64,000 nucleotides of DNA, taken from positions 26,675,352 to 26,739,351 of the forward strand of contig NC_037638.1 of assembly GCF_003254395.2 (NCBI RefSeq), written 5' to 3'. The position numbers were made by a program, and so were the translations under genes. Below are positions 13,019-26,300 of the stretch, one piece after another; positions within the stretch are counted from its first letter, which is position 1; every line of letters starts with the position of its first letter. Origin of the DNA: Apis mellifera (taxonomy: Eukaryota; Arthropoda; Insecta; Hymenoptera; Apidae). The notes below the pieces were generated by a model. That model had not been told where the DNA came from. It did no database searches and saw only the letters and a list, made by a program, of their open reading frames with translations.

Positions 13019-13640
13019 CCGTGTGCCCTCTTTTCCATTCGTTCCTTTACGCCGCCGTTCATTTTTTTTTTTTTTTTTTCTTTTTTTTTTTACCCCCGCG
13101 AATGCACGCTTTGCAACAGTGCATCGTGCCAGATTGAGCATACTTGTGCGTGCTTTTAGCGGAGGCCCCCTCCCCCCACCGGAGACTAAAAGAAAAAGGA
13201 ATGCGCCGGATCGTTTCAAATGTTTATAGGTTTCCTTTCCTTTCCTTTCCTTTTCTTTTTTTTTTCTTTTTCTTTTTTTTTTTTGCGCGCGCGCGAACCC
13301 CTTTTCGCGCCGTCACGATCGATACACACCTTCCTCTCGGATCTCGCAAATTAATCGACAATAACGCAACCAGCCGGATCCGTCAGAGTTCTCTCTCTCT
13401 CTCTGTCTGTATTCTCCTTTTCGTATTCATATCCTCCTCCCGGATATTTAGGGTTGGGGAGCGTTAGCGCGCGTTTTTTTTTTTTTTTTTTTTTTTGCGT
13501 TCACGCTTCAAAAGTTCTCCAACTCTTGTGAAATTCGGCCCCTGAAAAACCCCGGCCTTGCTCCAGATTCTATCCCTCCGTCGTCCAAACTTTGCCGCGG
13601 ATAAATATCGCCTGCCTACGTCTCTCCCCCGCTCTCCCCT

Positions 13641-14696
13641 CCCGAATTTGTACGTCTCGAGTTCGAATGATTCGGGGCCACGCGAAATTCGTCCAAATTT
13701 TACAATAATCCGTTCTCGTTACTCGTATCCCGATTTTTATCTCGAAACGAGTAAACTTCCACTACCCTTTCCTTCCTCTCGAAATGCGTTTCAGAAAGAT
13801 TTTACGTTATTTACTCGAAATTTTTCGAATTAGGGACAGGTAATTATCAACAATTAAATCGAAAGAAGCCGTCGTATTTATGAGAGATATTATCCTTGGC
13901 CAAAAATCAAAAAATTCAATCCATACAAATTTCGAATCTATTCTCCTCTTAAGTCTTTCCTTCGTACCCCCGCTCCCCCCCGAATTTATACGTCTCGAGT
14001 TCGAATGATTTGAGGCCGCGCGAAATTCGTCCAAATTTTACAATAATCTATTCTTGTTACTCTATCCCTCGTTACTCTATAAACATATCCCGATTTTATC
14101 TCGAAACGAGTAAACTTCCATTTGCCCGAACCTACCCTTTCCTTCCTCGAAATACGTTTCAGAAAGATTTTACATTATTTATTCGGAATTTCCCGAATTA
14201 AAGAGAGTTAATCAGCAATTAAATCGAAAGAAGCCATCGTGTTTATAAGAGATATTATCCTCGGCCAAAAATCCAAAAATTCAATCCATACAAATTTCGA
14301 ATATCTGTCCCCCTCGATCGTGGAAACGGAGAGCAGGGGGACAAGCGTTTAAACCCGGATTATTTACTTTGAATTTCGTTTGAGTTCCTCCCTGTTCTCA
14401 ACACCCCTTAAATGCTCGAACCTACCCTTTCCTTCCCCTCGAAACGCGTTTCAGAAAGATTTTACTCGGAATTTTCCGAATTAGAGAGAGTTAATCAGCA
14501 ATTAAATCGAAAGAAGTCGTCATGTTTATGAGAGATATTATCCTTGGCCAAAAATCCAAAAATTCAATCCGTACAAATTTCGAATATCTGTTCCCCTCGA
14601 TCGTGGAAACGGAGAGCAGGGGGACAATCGTTTAAACCCGGATTATTTACTTTGAATTTCGTTTGAGTTCCTCCCTGTTCTCAACACCCCTTAAAT
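13641..14696. repeat. Three-unit tandem repeat, about 283-365 bp per unit
   Basis: Units start near 13641, 13979 and 14414. Common blocks are TCGAGTTCGAATGATT (units 1 and 2), CGTTTCAGAAAGATTTTAC (at 13787, 14155 and 14447), AATTAAATCGAAAGAAG, GAGATATTATCCT and AATCCATACAAATTTCGAAT. Units 2 and 3 share a further block from the CTCGATCGTGGAAACGGAG segment through the TCAACACCCCTTAAAT segment (about 14311-14413 and 14594-14696) and are nearly identical there, so the 2-to-3 copying is the younger event. There is no coding signal. Confidence 0.9.
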
Positions 14697-16457
14697 AACG
14701 TCCCCTTATTCTCGCCCACCCTGCACACTAACGCGGGTCCGCGCTCGCACGTTGCGCACGTTCGCCGGAAACGTGGCTGTGCTCGTAGGTTAGGCCGGCA
14801 GGTGCGGCAGTCAGTGGCTAGGCACGGGCCACCGCCTCGATTAATGGAAAACGGCGTAACCCCCTCCCTTCCTTCGTTCCGCCGTCCTTGCCGCTAATGA
14901 CCTCGAACACCGGGGGCGAGATCTTCGTTTCGACTCGTTAACGACTCGAAAACCCGGAGGGGAGGGAGGGGCGCATTCGCCGGGTGTCGCCAGATGGGAG
15001 GAAGGATTCGAAGAGGCTCGAAACGAAACTTCCCTTCCTTCTCCAACTGGTGTTCGGATACCGACGGAAATGGCGCCTCCTTCGTTACGCTCGTTTAAAC
15101 GTTCCCGCGGAAATGAAAAGTTATAATGGATTTCGGGGATATGTAGCCGTCAACGCGTGGACTCAAGACTTGTTTAATCGCGAGATTTGAAAATCCCAGG
15201 AGGATTGATGATAGGATTTTATGGGGTAGATGAATGTAGATGGAGGACGTGAGCTTCGTAACAGAGATTCGAGAATGGAAATTGAAAGCGGTCGAATTAT
15301 GTGTTAGGTTGTATTACGAATAATTGACTCTGCTTAATTTGCTTAACGTTGTTCTCTTACATTCTTCTTCGTGTAATAAGTTCTTTAGTATTGGTTTAAC
15401 TATTTTTTTTTTTAGAAAGAAAGGAATTTAGGATGTCATTCTTATACGAGTTTGACTTGGGCCATAGTGCAGCGTATCGAAATATTGGGTTAGCTTTCGA
15501 CGAGGAGATTCTGTCGGTTTCAAAAATTCAAGTCTGAGAAAGAGCCTCGAGACTGAAATTCATATTAAACAAAGATAAATCGAAAACCGAAGTGGAAGAA
15601 GAGTTAAACGTGTTTCGAGCGATAGTTTTCAGAGTGCGATTGGTGAAGTGGAAAAAATTGGAAAAGGAAGATCAAAAGTTTGCAAGTCCATTTTTGAATT
15701 CCAACGGTTGAATGACAATAAATACTTTAAACAAAACATCATTACGGTCGAAAAAAAGTTAGGATGACTGTAAAGGGAATAACTCGTTATTCTTTCCTGA
15801 AACAAGGAGCATCAGAAATCGATTAAGAAAGAATCCGCATTGGAGCATGAGAAGTTGTAATTGCAGCTTTTCTTTCTTCTAAAACCATGAAATTTTATAA
15901 AAATGGAATATCGTCGGTCGAGAAAATCTCGTTGAGAGAAACGTCGTGGTTCGTATAAATATTTTGAGATTATAGTTTCGACCAAAATGAAAACGGCAAT
16001 TTCACGGATCTAATGCGTGCTGCGCTTACGTTTGAAATGAGAGGGAGAAAAAAAGCATTAACTCGAAAAGATACGTTTCAAAAGAAAGAGAAAGAGAGAA
16101 AAAATTGAATCCTTTCAATCCATCCAGCAGGCTAAACTTTCGACGCCTCTTAATTATCCAATAATTAAACGGCAAGTATCTCTCGAGACTCGAATGTTAA
16201 TCTCACCTTTCTATTATCTATAAGACGAATGGATAACGTCTGAACCAACCTCGAAATTACTCTATTAAAAACGCAGCCCCGTTGTCCCAACGTTTTCAAT
16301 TAAAATATTTCCCGATTTACATCATACAAGTAGATATACACGTGGATAATTCGTTATACCGTGAAAATCATCCCGTTGAATCGTCAACTAACCTTAAGTG
16401 TCAGACTTATCAACGAACCTTTCCTATCTCTCCACCACCCTCGCGGATGTTGAGCCT

Positions 16458-16491
16458 TCGAGAGGCGACTCTCAGTCGCCACGAGTCTCGA
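16458..16491. other. Two-part hairpin
   Basis: Inner stem GGCGACT/AGTCGCC (16464-16470 and 16474-16480) with loop CTC. Outer stem TCGAGA/TCTCGA (16458-16463 and 16486-16491) with a one-sided ACGAG bulge. Thirteen pairs are possible. Confidence 0.8.
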
Positions 16492-18491
16492 TGAGACCTC
16501 TTTATTTATCCTAGATTTCGTAATCCATCAATTAATCCTTTAACTGCGGATATTTTTCAGTCGATCGATCTAAAAAAAATATATTTTACTAAAATCAAAT
16601 CATAACACTCTTGGAATATGGCTGTTCATCATCATGGTATTCAAAGTTTGTTATAGGTTCATCGAAATATTTAGAAAAATATTATTCGCGCTCTATATTC
16701 ACATCAAAATTAACGTGTTGTTTATATATCACAGTTAAATGGTTAATAAGATCAGATATACGGTTCCTTAGCTCTCTGCTTCTTTATTAAGAATCATAAT
16801 AAAATCATTTCGTGTTGTTTGACACGAAAAAGTCATCTCGAGTTGCTACTTGCCCGAGCGAAAAAATCGAGGGTTGAATATAAACCGAAGCATTCGATGA
16901 TAATCCAAATAATTCTTGTTATTATTCCGGACGAAAACTCCGAATGAATTCGTTCGTCCCCACGCAATATCTTTGCACGTACGGAAACGTGGAAGAAGAT
17001 CGAACGCGATGCGCTCGAACTTGGCGTATCGGTGAAACAGGAGAGCGGGGAGAGGTATTCAATGGTACGCAACGGTAGACGACGACATGCCACCCAATTA
17101 TAGATATCCCCACAGTCCAACTTTGGACCGCGGTTGTGCAACTAGTTACTCGACAGGATACTCGACGTTGCGGCGAGAAATGAATTCGGGCGCGATGCGA
17201 AGAAAATGAAATCAGAGAGTATTTCCCGGTGACTGACACGTATTGCAATTTTTATAATCCAAAACCGGCGCCAAGATTCAATTGGATCGATATTACGAAT
17301 ACAATAGCGCTAAGGAATATTTAACCCGGGATAACGTAGATAGACGTAGATTTTTATTTCATTTTCAATTTCCTGAGCGAAAATTGAGCGCCATTTAATA
17401 ACGTAATCAAATAGAATTTCGAGGTTAATTTGAACCCGTTTAAAACAACGTGCTCCACGCGCGTGTTTTATCAATATGATATTTCCAGGTGTGGTGTGTA
17501 ATTAGCCGGCCATTAATCCAATTAACGATAAACATTTATAATTCTTAGAATAATGGAAAGTGACGGAAGTGGAGTAACGGAAACGAAGCGACAAATAAAT
17601 GAGAAATCACGGGAGAACACGCGGATGGACGCGGATCACGCGGTTCGATTTAATTAAACGAAACTTATCAAACAGGAAGCAAAGTTGATCGAGCGAAACG
17701 ATCGATACCGAAAAAAATAAAAAGCGTGGTAACCGATTGATACCAAACTGGAAGTTTACACCCGAACGAAGCCAAAACTTCTCCAACCCTCTCCCTTCCC
17801 CTCCTTCTTCCTTCGAATCTCTCTCGCGCCTTGGTGCCGCCGGTGGTGGTTAGGTTTTCGGATATGGGTAATAGTAATTCGTTCGAGTTTCGAGGCGTGC
17901 GGGTTCTTAAATCATCAGATAATTACTTTGGTAATTAATTACAACTCTGTTGGGCCGTGGACCCAGCCAGAGGGAGGAAGCAAAGGGAGAAAGAGAGAGA
18001 GAGAGAGAGCTCCGCTAATAAACGAGCCGTCGACGCGCCCCTCGCTCTTCTCTTCACCGACATTCACCGTCCAACCCACTTTCCATTATTCTTCCTATTA
18101 TAAATCACTCATCAACTTTTTTCAACTTCCCCCCCTTCTCTTGCGGCTTGCGACCCGCTCGCAAGAAACGAAAACCTGCGGCGTCGCTCTTGGAAATCTA
18201 CCTCGAAAAAGATCGTTTCGCGGCGACAACGATAACGATTCCGATCGATCGACAATTTGCCGGCGTAAACCGAGCACGGTTTTAAAATATGATAAAAGGA
18301 TCGGTCGAATCCGGATCAAAGATTCAACGGCGGCTTATGATCGGGCGACAAAAAAAAAGAAAATAAAAATTGAAATCGATAATTTCGTTTACAGGCGTCT
18401 CTTAACTCGAAGGGTGGGCATAAATTTACAGAGATTTATACGCAGATCCCTTTGTTCGATACTAGTACGCGGGAGGAGATGATGCTGGAAG

Positions 18492-18510
18492 GAGCTGTTA
18501 TAAACAGCTC
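18492..18510. other. Perfect hairpin, 8-bp stem and 3-base loop
   Basis: GAGCTGTT and AACAGCTC pair exactly around ATA. No T-run or known RNA family is associated. Confidence 0.85.
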
Positions 18511-21500
18511 ACCCCGGCCCACTCCAGTATCACCCTTCATAAATCTGGACGGTTCGAGCACGGTTTTGATGACTGAAATATGATCTGGAAGAGGAGTTAT
18601 TCGGGTCCTCGGGCATCGATCGGGCGCGTGCGATTACCCTCCTCCCCTTCCCCGAAATAGAATCGAAGAGAAATTTTCTCCGAGGCAATGTTTTCACCAA
18701 ATTTCACGAATTTCCCCTTCCATGTTCCCACGAAAACATTTGCATTTTCGTCCGTTCCGTGGATCCAATTCATCAAGGAAGCGAGAAAAGGGGAGAGAGA
18801 GAGAGAGAGAACTCTTTAATCAGTTAATCCGGGATCGGATCGATCCTCGAGCGGAGAAATAGCGCGTGGAGAGGATAGGATTCGCAAGTTTGGGCAAGTT
18901 CTTTGCCGGGTCGTGACTCGGGAGTCAAGGGAGGATGTGTTTGTGTTTAAGATACTGGCTCGATCTGGCAACTTGTTGTCGGCCGATGCGTCTGCAATGA
19001 TGTCCGGAAACCGGCATAAGTCGGAGTCCGTCCATTAGTTAATTGTGGTTTCCACTGGCTGGATCGAGAGAGGCGAGGATCGTGTTGGGATGGATTCGAG
19101 CGATGTCCCGTATAGCGTTGATCAATGCAAGCGATCGGTCTTGTCCCTTCCTCGGCGACATCCTCCCCATCTCCCGGAATACTCTTTGTTCCCAATTTCA
19201 ACCCTTCCCTTATCGGCCGACCCCTGCTTTTCTCCCACTCGTTGCGCAAACTTTTCGGATCGTTTCGGTTATCGGGGAGAAGGGAGAAGAGTTGGAGAGA
19301 AAAGTGTGTCTCGCGCGAAAACTCCTCTTCTCGTGTTATCGCCGTTTCGATCCCCTCGAAAGAGTTAGGGGTTGGTATGTACATGGAAAGAAAAAAGAGA
19401 GAGAAAGCAATTTGTTTTATCGTCGAGAAGATCATCCTCCCGGTTGATCGATCGAATCTCGTCGATCTCGTGACACGAATATCACGAGACTTGAAGTATT
19501 CCTTTAACGAAATATCGACGCTTCTTGAGGAAGATAGAGATAACACGGTCATTCTTTCGTTATTCGAATCCGGAATCCGTATCGCATCTCAATTTTCCGT
19601 CGTCAATAATCTTTTGCGTTCGAAGCGAGAAAGTGTCGGCTCTCGCGCGTATCCCCGATATCGAGAAACAATCACGTACATACGTAACGATACGGATGAA
19701 ACGCGGATGAAAATCCGCGCGGGTTAGATTCGTCGGGTTTGAAACCGAAGCCGAGATCAGATTTTCGCCGAGAGCAGGTTTCCGTCGATAAAACCCGTTG
19801 CAGCGATGATTTTTCCATCGCGAATGAATAAATTGGTAATCGAGTTGTCGGGCTATCTCCGACGGTGAATAGGTGGAGAGAGGGTGTCGAGAAATTCAAA
19901 ATCCATTCGAAGTGGTTCCAAGTTATTCGAGCTTCGAGTTTCGGGGTGTCGAGGAAGTTGCATACAGCCAGACGGGGATAGAGGGGAGAGGGGAGAGGAG
20001 GGGGGGTCTCTCTTCAGGGCGATAATGTTGCAAATTTATATTCCAAAGGCGATCGAGCAAAGCTGCTGAATGTGCACTCTTGGCCGCGACTGCTCTGCCC
20101 TTCCCACTCCCGTGCCACTCCCATCATCCCGCCACCTTGAAAACCACCACTTCCACTTGCTCGCCCCCTTTTTCCTCTCCTCGTCCCCGCACCACCCTCG
20201 AATCACCACCCTCTCCCCCGACTTTTCCATCTTTTGTGGACGTCGCACGATGGTTCACAGGTGCTCGAGCAATCCTCCGTCAATCATCCCGATTCGCCGT
20301 CAATTTTTCATACCGCTCAACCGAGAAACCGAATCCACCGATAACAACCTCATCTCCCCCGAGGAGGAGATTGAATTTGTAACGCGAATGTTTCCTTATT
20401 ACAGTCCGTGGCGGGTGAAAATTTTATTTCACCATCGGCTCGCGTCGATTAAGCACGCGTTTTCTTTTTCAAATCGCACGAATCTTGCGAATCTGGCGGA
20501 AGATAGAAATGTAGAATAAAGATAAGCCGTTTGGTTATTGTACTTGTTGCGATTTCTTAGAAGAAATTTAGAAGAGATTGAAATTCTCGTGATAATCGTA
20601 CACGAATACGTATAAATGTGAGTAAATGGAAGTAATTGAAATGTAAAATAGATAAAAATCGATGTTTGAATATAATTTAATCAGAAATCTCGCGTATCGT
20701 TACGTTTTATTAAGGAGAGATTAAAATTTTGATAATAATCTTCACCGACGAGCATGGAAATGTAAGTAATTTCGTTAGATTGTTAAATGTAATATTTTTA
20801 ACGAAGAATTTAAAATAACACGTGGATACAAATAAATATTTCAGTTTTCAATTCCGTAAAATGGATTTATAAAATTGCCATAGTTTTTAATGTAAATTCC
20901 AACGAGGATTTTTATCGCATTTCACGGAAATTATCCATTTTTGCTTCTCAAAATGATGCAAAATATTTGTATGCAAAGTATGCGTGTCTGATTCGTGTTG
21001 TAATATGTTATACTATAAAACTTATACATATATATTTTTAAATCATTTTTACAATAAAAAGCAGATTTTCAACGGAGCACTAAATAAACTATTCTTTTTT
21101 TTTCTCTCTATAACGTAAATATTTTCAACGAATTTGAAAATGAAATATTCAATTCGAATCTGATCGCGAAATCCACGATTCACGTAATTTGCCTTGGCGA
21201 ACGTTTAATCGCATGTCCAATTATAACAGCGTATTTCGAGCATAAATAAAAAAAGGGAGATAATTATTAATAAAACACGGAAAATATTCACAAAAGGAAA
21301 AGAACCATCTTCTTGATCGACTCGAGTTGGAAAAATCGTCGAAAAATATCGATGGAATACAAAACAGAGATGCTGTAATATATATATAAAAATCCACGAT
21401 ACACTTGAACTTGTTTTAACTCGAACGAAGCGCGCGTATGTATCACGTTCGACGTTATTTAAAAGCAATTTCTGTCCCATCCTCCTTCCGTTCTATTTGC

Positions 21501-21590
21501 ACGCTATTTAAGCCAAGTCCACGAACGATCCACGTCCACGAGCGCAAAAAGCCTCTCTTTCCAATGGCCCGTCGTGGATGTATCCGCACC

Positions 21591-21633
21591 ACGACGACGA
21601 CGACGAGGACGACGACGACGACGACGACGACGT
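21591..21633. repeat. (ACG)n microsatellite
   Basis: ACG units with one AGG interruption at 21605-21608; threonine- and arginine-rich frames across it are artefacts. Confidence 0.95.
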
Positions 21634-22899
21634 CCCGCTAAGCGGCGCCCGCAAAAGCTGTCGTCGGTGGTTTCCACCGAGTTTTTAGACTACCTAGATC
21701 GATAGGAGCGGGTGGACGAGTGTCGAAGAGGACGATCGGGAAAACGGGCGCAGGGTGTAGCAGCGGATAGTTGGGGGTAGAGGTGGGTGTGAATAGGTTG
21801 AGAAGTGGTGGACGCCACTTTGTGCTGCATCGACATGAATTTGTATTCCTCGGGAGCTGGTCGGTCACCGCTTCTCTCTCTCCTCTCTTTCTCTTTCTCT
21901 TTCTCTCTCTCGTTTCCGCGTTGCATTCGACGCAGCCTCGAGCTCTCTCTCTCTCTCTCTTTCCTTCCTTCCACTTTCCATACACACATACCGATCGACC
22001 GATCCATCCCTCTTTTTCTTTCGGAAAAGGCCATGTAAAAATACATCGTCCTCTCTTTCTCTCTCTCTCTCTCGCTTCTCCTTCTTCCTCCTTCCCCCAC
22101 TTTGTCTCAAAACCGACACGACACTTTGAATATAAAAAGAACTTGACGCCGTTCCGATCGATTCGACATCGATTCGACATCTCTTCTTCCCATACACGTA
22201 CATTTGGACGAATTAAGTCTCGAAATTGGATTGGACGGAGGTTTCTCTGCTCGGTAATAAAGGGGAATAAGCGTGTTTTACACGTGTTGATCGGGAAAGG
22301 TGGTTATCGCGGGAAAGTGATCGGTTTAAGTAGCGAAATCTCTGTTAAGCCGGACGGGGTTTTTTTTTCAGGCGCGCTCGACTTTTGCATTAATCTCTTT
22401 GGTAATTGTTTTCAGAATTAGACCATTTATTTCCTCCTTCCTTCTGCAAACAGATTTTTCCCAAGGAGGAATAACAAAGGTCTCTCGCCCGCCCGCGTTA
22501 ATAGAAACCGAGAGACTCGCCGTTTCCCGGTGTTACGACTCGTGTATTTAACGATAACATATCGCAATAACCTTTTATACCGTTGTTAAATTAACGCGTT
22601 ATCTTTATATTTATATCGTCAAAAGGGCTGGGAAATTTAATATACGGCGAAAAGGAGATTACATCGATACGAGCCAGATTTAATTCACGTGTTTAATTAA
22701 CCCGCTACTAAAACTTGGAGCAAACGTTTAACGTTTCAAGACTGTTCTATCTCCATTCTATACAGATAATTCGTATTCGTATTGAAACGTATGAATTATT
22801 CGAAGAAATTTGTTATCCAAACAATTCAAAAAAAAAAAAAAAAAAAGATCGATAAACATCGAGTTGTTCAATTCGATCTGATCAAAGTTCCGCTTAACA

Positions 22900-22902
<3 letters not shown>

Positions 22903-22958
<56 letters not shown>
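22903..22958. repeat. (TA)n microsatellite
   Basis: A nearly pure TA tract of about 56 bases followed by TACATATG variants; it could extrude a cruciform. Confidence 0.97.
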
Positions 22959-22963
<5 letters not shown>

Positions 22964-23310
22964 GTACATATATATATTGATATCAAGAGAAAGTGATTGG
23001 GAGGGGGAAAAAAAAAGTCGACCACGACGTGACACTCGGTGAACCCTGTAATCGCGATCCTCTTTTCGATCATCGTAAAAAGAGCATTTCCCTTTCCTGT
23101 CTCCTCTATCACTTGCCCCGAACTCCTCCAACTGACAGGCTTCCGCCTACCATCGCTTAAACCCGACCCCAAAGGGTGGTCAACGCAGTGGTCGATACTC
23201 GACATCGGTGTTCGGCCACTCGCAAACATTTGCCCTGTAATCGACGAGATTTCGCCGGAGTAATGGATCAAGCTAAAGTTAATACTTTACACACACACGT
23301 ACGCACATAT

Positions 23311-23341
<31 letters not shown>

Positions 23342-26300
23342 ATATATATATATACAGGCGTGTTGACGTTGTTAACTTATTAGGCTGGACTGGAGTTCTT
23401 GGAACTCGGCCAGGACCTATTCCAATGATAAATAAGAATCCACGTTTAATCGGTGGAAAAAGCGTTCGCTTTACAAGTTATCCGGGAGAGAGAGAGAGAG
23501 GAAGGGAGGAGGACACCGCTATTGCTTTAGTGGATGAAGTAGGTTTTCAACCGAGATTAGAATTTGAACGATATATCAAACGTTTAATCCTTTCACCGGT
23601 CAAACCTAAAAATCCAATGTGCGGGAATGGGGATTTATGCCGGTTTACCTTTCCCACCCGGCTTCCTTTTTTTTCCTCTTTCTTTTTTTTATTCCGGCTC
23701 GCAATATCAAGACTCGATGGTGATTTTTCATTTTCCCGGTCCCCGCTAATGAATTACGGTCTCTTAACGTTTCTTTCAACCTTCGCCGAATTATCGAGAG
23801 AGAGAAAGAGACAGAGAAATTGCTCTTATAACGATATGGAATTCTTTCGATCCACTAGCTGTCTAAAAATCCTTGCGAATTCTTAATAACCTCGTAGTAC
23901 GTAATTCCGTGTATCAATTAAATCAACGTGATTAAGGTTATTTAAAATTTCTTGGCCAAGAATTTCCGCTATTTCGAAACGGGTTTAACGGTGGACAAAG
24001 AACGAGTAAGCTTCCCAAAATCTAACAAATCTCCCTGCTTAACCTCCCATACAATATTTTTACCAGAAACTGTTCAGAATCCCGGGCGAAGAAAAAGCCA
24101 CGTTCATTTCTCTCCCTCTCCCCTCCCCCCGAGGAGATTACAACATCCCCCGAATCGCATTAAACTGGCAGCTTCGCGGAGAATAACGTATCCGCTTTAG
24201 CCGCGAAATAAAAGCAAGAAACGCGGAGGCCGGTCTGACGCATATTTGACGCGTGCTACGACTCGAAATTAATGTCTTGTCATCCGAGTATCTTCGTGGC
24301 AATGCGAACGGATCGAGCCTCAACGTATCCCCATTACGTATCACGTAAATTACGTACGTATTTGCGTCCTGTACGATGCTTAACCTCCAAAAAAACACGC
24401 CTCGTTTCACGCGTGACACGCTGTGTATAAATACGCGTACGTGTTCGCTGTTGGAAAAAAGTCTGGGCAAGAAGGGAAAGCTGAGGGGCAAGAGGGGACC
24501 TTCGCTAGAACCGTTTATCCCCACTTTAGACGCTTTGTTGACAATCCACACGCTGGAAGCAAAGATGCGAGTGAAAATAGCCGTTTTCTCCTACGTTAAC
24601 CAATCAGATCCCAGATTCCCTTCCGCGCAGTGTTGACCACTAAACAATCCGTTGAAAAAGTAACTAGTTAAAAATTTCGAAAATAAAGTTACTTTAATCG
24701 CTTATTAAATAGCTTGAATAACATTTATTACAATTGATCCGCTTTTCGTATAATCTCCGTTGGAATTATACAATTGTTGTTACGTTTCGAGCGATAAATT
24801 ATCGAAGTAACTTTATTCGTAACTTCAATTATTAAATTTTCCCCATCACTGTTCCCAGAAATGAACAGTAGACGAATCAAAAATGCGCCATTAATCCGGA
24901 TGCTTCGCTCATAACTGTGTAAAACTTACACAGGTGATGGTGATCGCTTTGCTGGATAATTTTCGCACGTTTTATCGCGTTTGTCTCTCGCCTGTCCCCT
25001 CCGCCCCCTCCTCCCTCTCGCGACACTTCACCGTAACAGCGAGCCACGTCGATGGATGGAACGTATCCATAATGCGACGAGCTTAGCACGCGCCTGTTAG
25101 GATCGTGCCGGTACAACCGGGCAGATTGAGGCTTAGAGCGACGGCAAACAGCATCAATTTGGCATTGCGCCACCACGCACGCTGATGGATACACGATAGG
25201 TGTTTATATACACTTCTCTCATACGTTCGCAGATCCTTACGCACGCGTACTCGAAACTTTGTCCCGACTGCTGCAGACTTAATTAAGCTGATTCGAGGTT
25301 AGGAGAGATCTTAAGCGTCTAATATTCCTTTATTTTTATTCCTTTTTTTTTTCTTTTTCTAGTAGCATATATATATTTATATATAGAGAAAGAGAGAAAT
25401 TTTCATTTGGAAAAATATTATTCCCGTTACTTCTCTAATTTGCTTCATTCTGGCAAGCGATATTATTTACCATCGATTCTCTTATCGAGCCACTTACACA
25501 TAGAGGCGGGCAATTATTATCGGGGAGAATGTGGAGCAGCCGCAGCAATGGGAAAGGAATTGGCGGTGATCGATAAACGCATTTCAGGAAATGTGCAAAC
25601 AAAATTTAGTAGTATCAGTGGCAATTTGTATCCGATGGTATTGTGCATACGTGTTGTACATTGACTGCAACTGGAATTCGAACTAGGCATTAACTAACGT
25701 GTGACATTACTGAACTACTTAATTAAATCGTTTCAATGTACGAATGCACCGTTGCGGTAGGAACAAATGTTACGCGAATCGGACGTAATCGTTGATCGAT
25801 CGATCGACCTATCGTCCTCGGGATCCTCCTGATTTACGAATATACGTTCTTGTTATTATAATTCGGACCATGGATAAAAATCGATCGAAGATAAAATCGT
25901 TCAAGACGATACGCAAACGCAATTTCGAAACGAGAGGAGATAATGATTATCGCGAGTTGAATTTCGCGATTTAACGAGAACGTAAGCGACGAAGTAACGT
26001 ATAATTTGCATTTATTGCTCCCTGTCTTCTCAATTATATATGTGTTTAACTAAATTGGCGATCGGTCATTTCTGGCAACGCATCTATATCCCGCTTACGG
26101 AAATTTATAGCTAAAATTGAATACTCGTAATGGAAATTCGCAGATTACTCGTGCAGCATGCGTATGGATTACGCGTTGAAACTATATACGTAGTTCGAAA
26201 CTGGCATTAGTCAAACGTAGCTTTAAATGCATTTTGGCCCATTCCATTAAACTGATTCTACACAAACGTTACTAAATAGGGGAAAACCGAATATTGATAA

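Larger units (their letters stand above)
9039..13640. other. Non-coding region with simple repeats
   Basis: No gene recognised. It holds A-rich and GA-rich tracts (10327-10365, 11054-11112), a perfect hairpin (11383-11406), a TA/TG tract near 12437-12480, a CT tract (12792-12815), CCA repeats and several long T runs (13062-13091, 13256-13284, 13474-13496). A TTTCAG acceptor-like site at 9653 is followed by a 43-codon ATG frame of low complexity. I do not consider that frame a gene. Confidence 0.6.
14697..22900. other. Non-coding region
   Basis: No gene recognised. It contains two strong hairpins (16458-16491 and 18492-18510), GA tracts (17991-18009, 18797-18810), an ACG array (21591-21633) and CT-rich DNA (21865-22090). 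The frames of about 200 codons on both strands at 18947-19727 overlap each other and match no family I know. Confidence 0.6.

Noticed and set aside
12746..13229. Histidine/threonine-rich open frames of 137-159 codons
   Set aside because: Produced by the CCA microsatellite and CT/T runs.
16731..16740. TATCACAG word resembling the miR-2/13 seed
   Set aside because: Only the seed matches; there is no mature sequence or hairpin.
18947..19727. Open frames of about 200 codons on both strands (- 18947-19552, + 19125-19727)
   Set aside because: They overlap each other, show no known domain, and fall in CpG/TCGA-rich DNA where stops are scarce. No good splice or start context decides for either.
21771..22421. 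216-codon + strand open frame
   Set aside because: Mostly S/L/F residues from CT-rich repeats, mirrored by R/E/K-rich frames on the other strand.
23176..23886. 236-codon + strand open frame
   Set aside because: It runs through an AC/AT microsatellite and GA-rich tracts. The middle (NLLGWTGVLGTRPGP) looks protein-like but matches no family I know.
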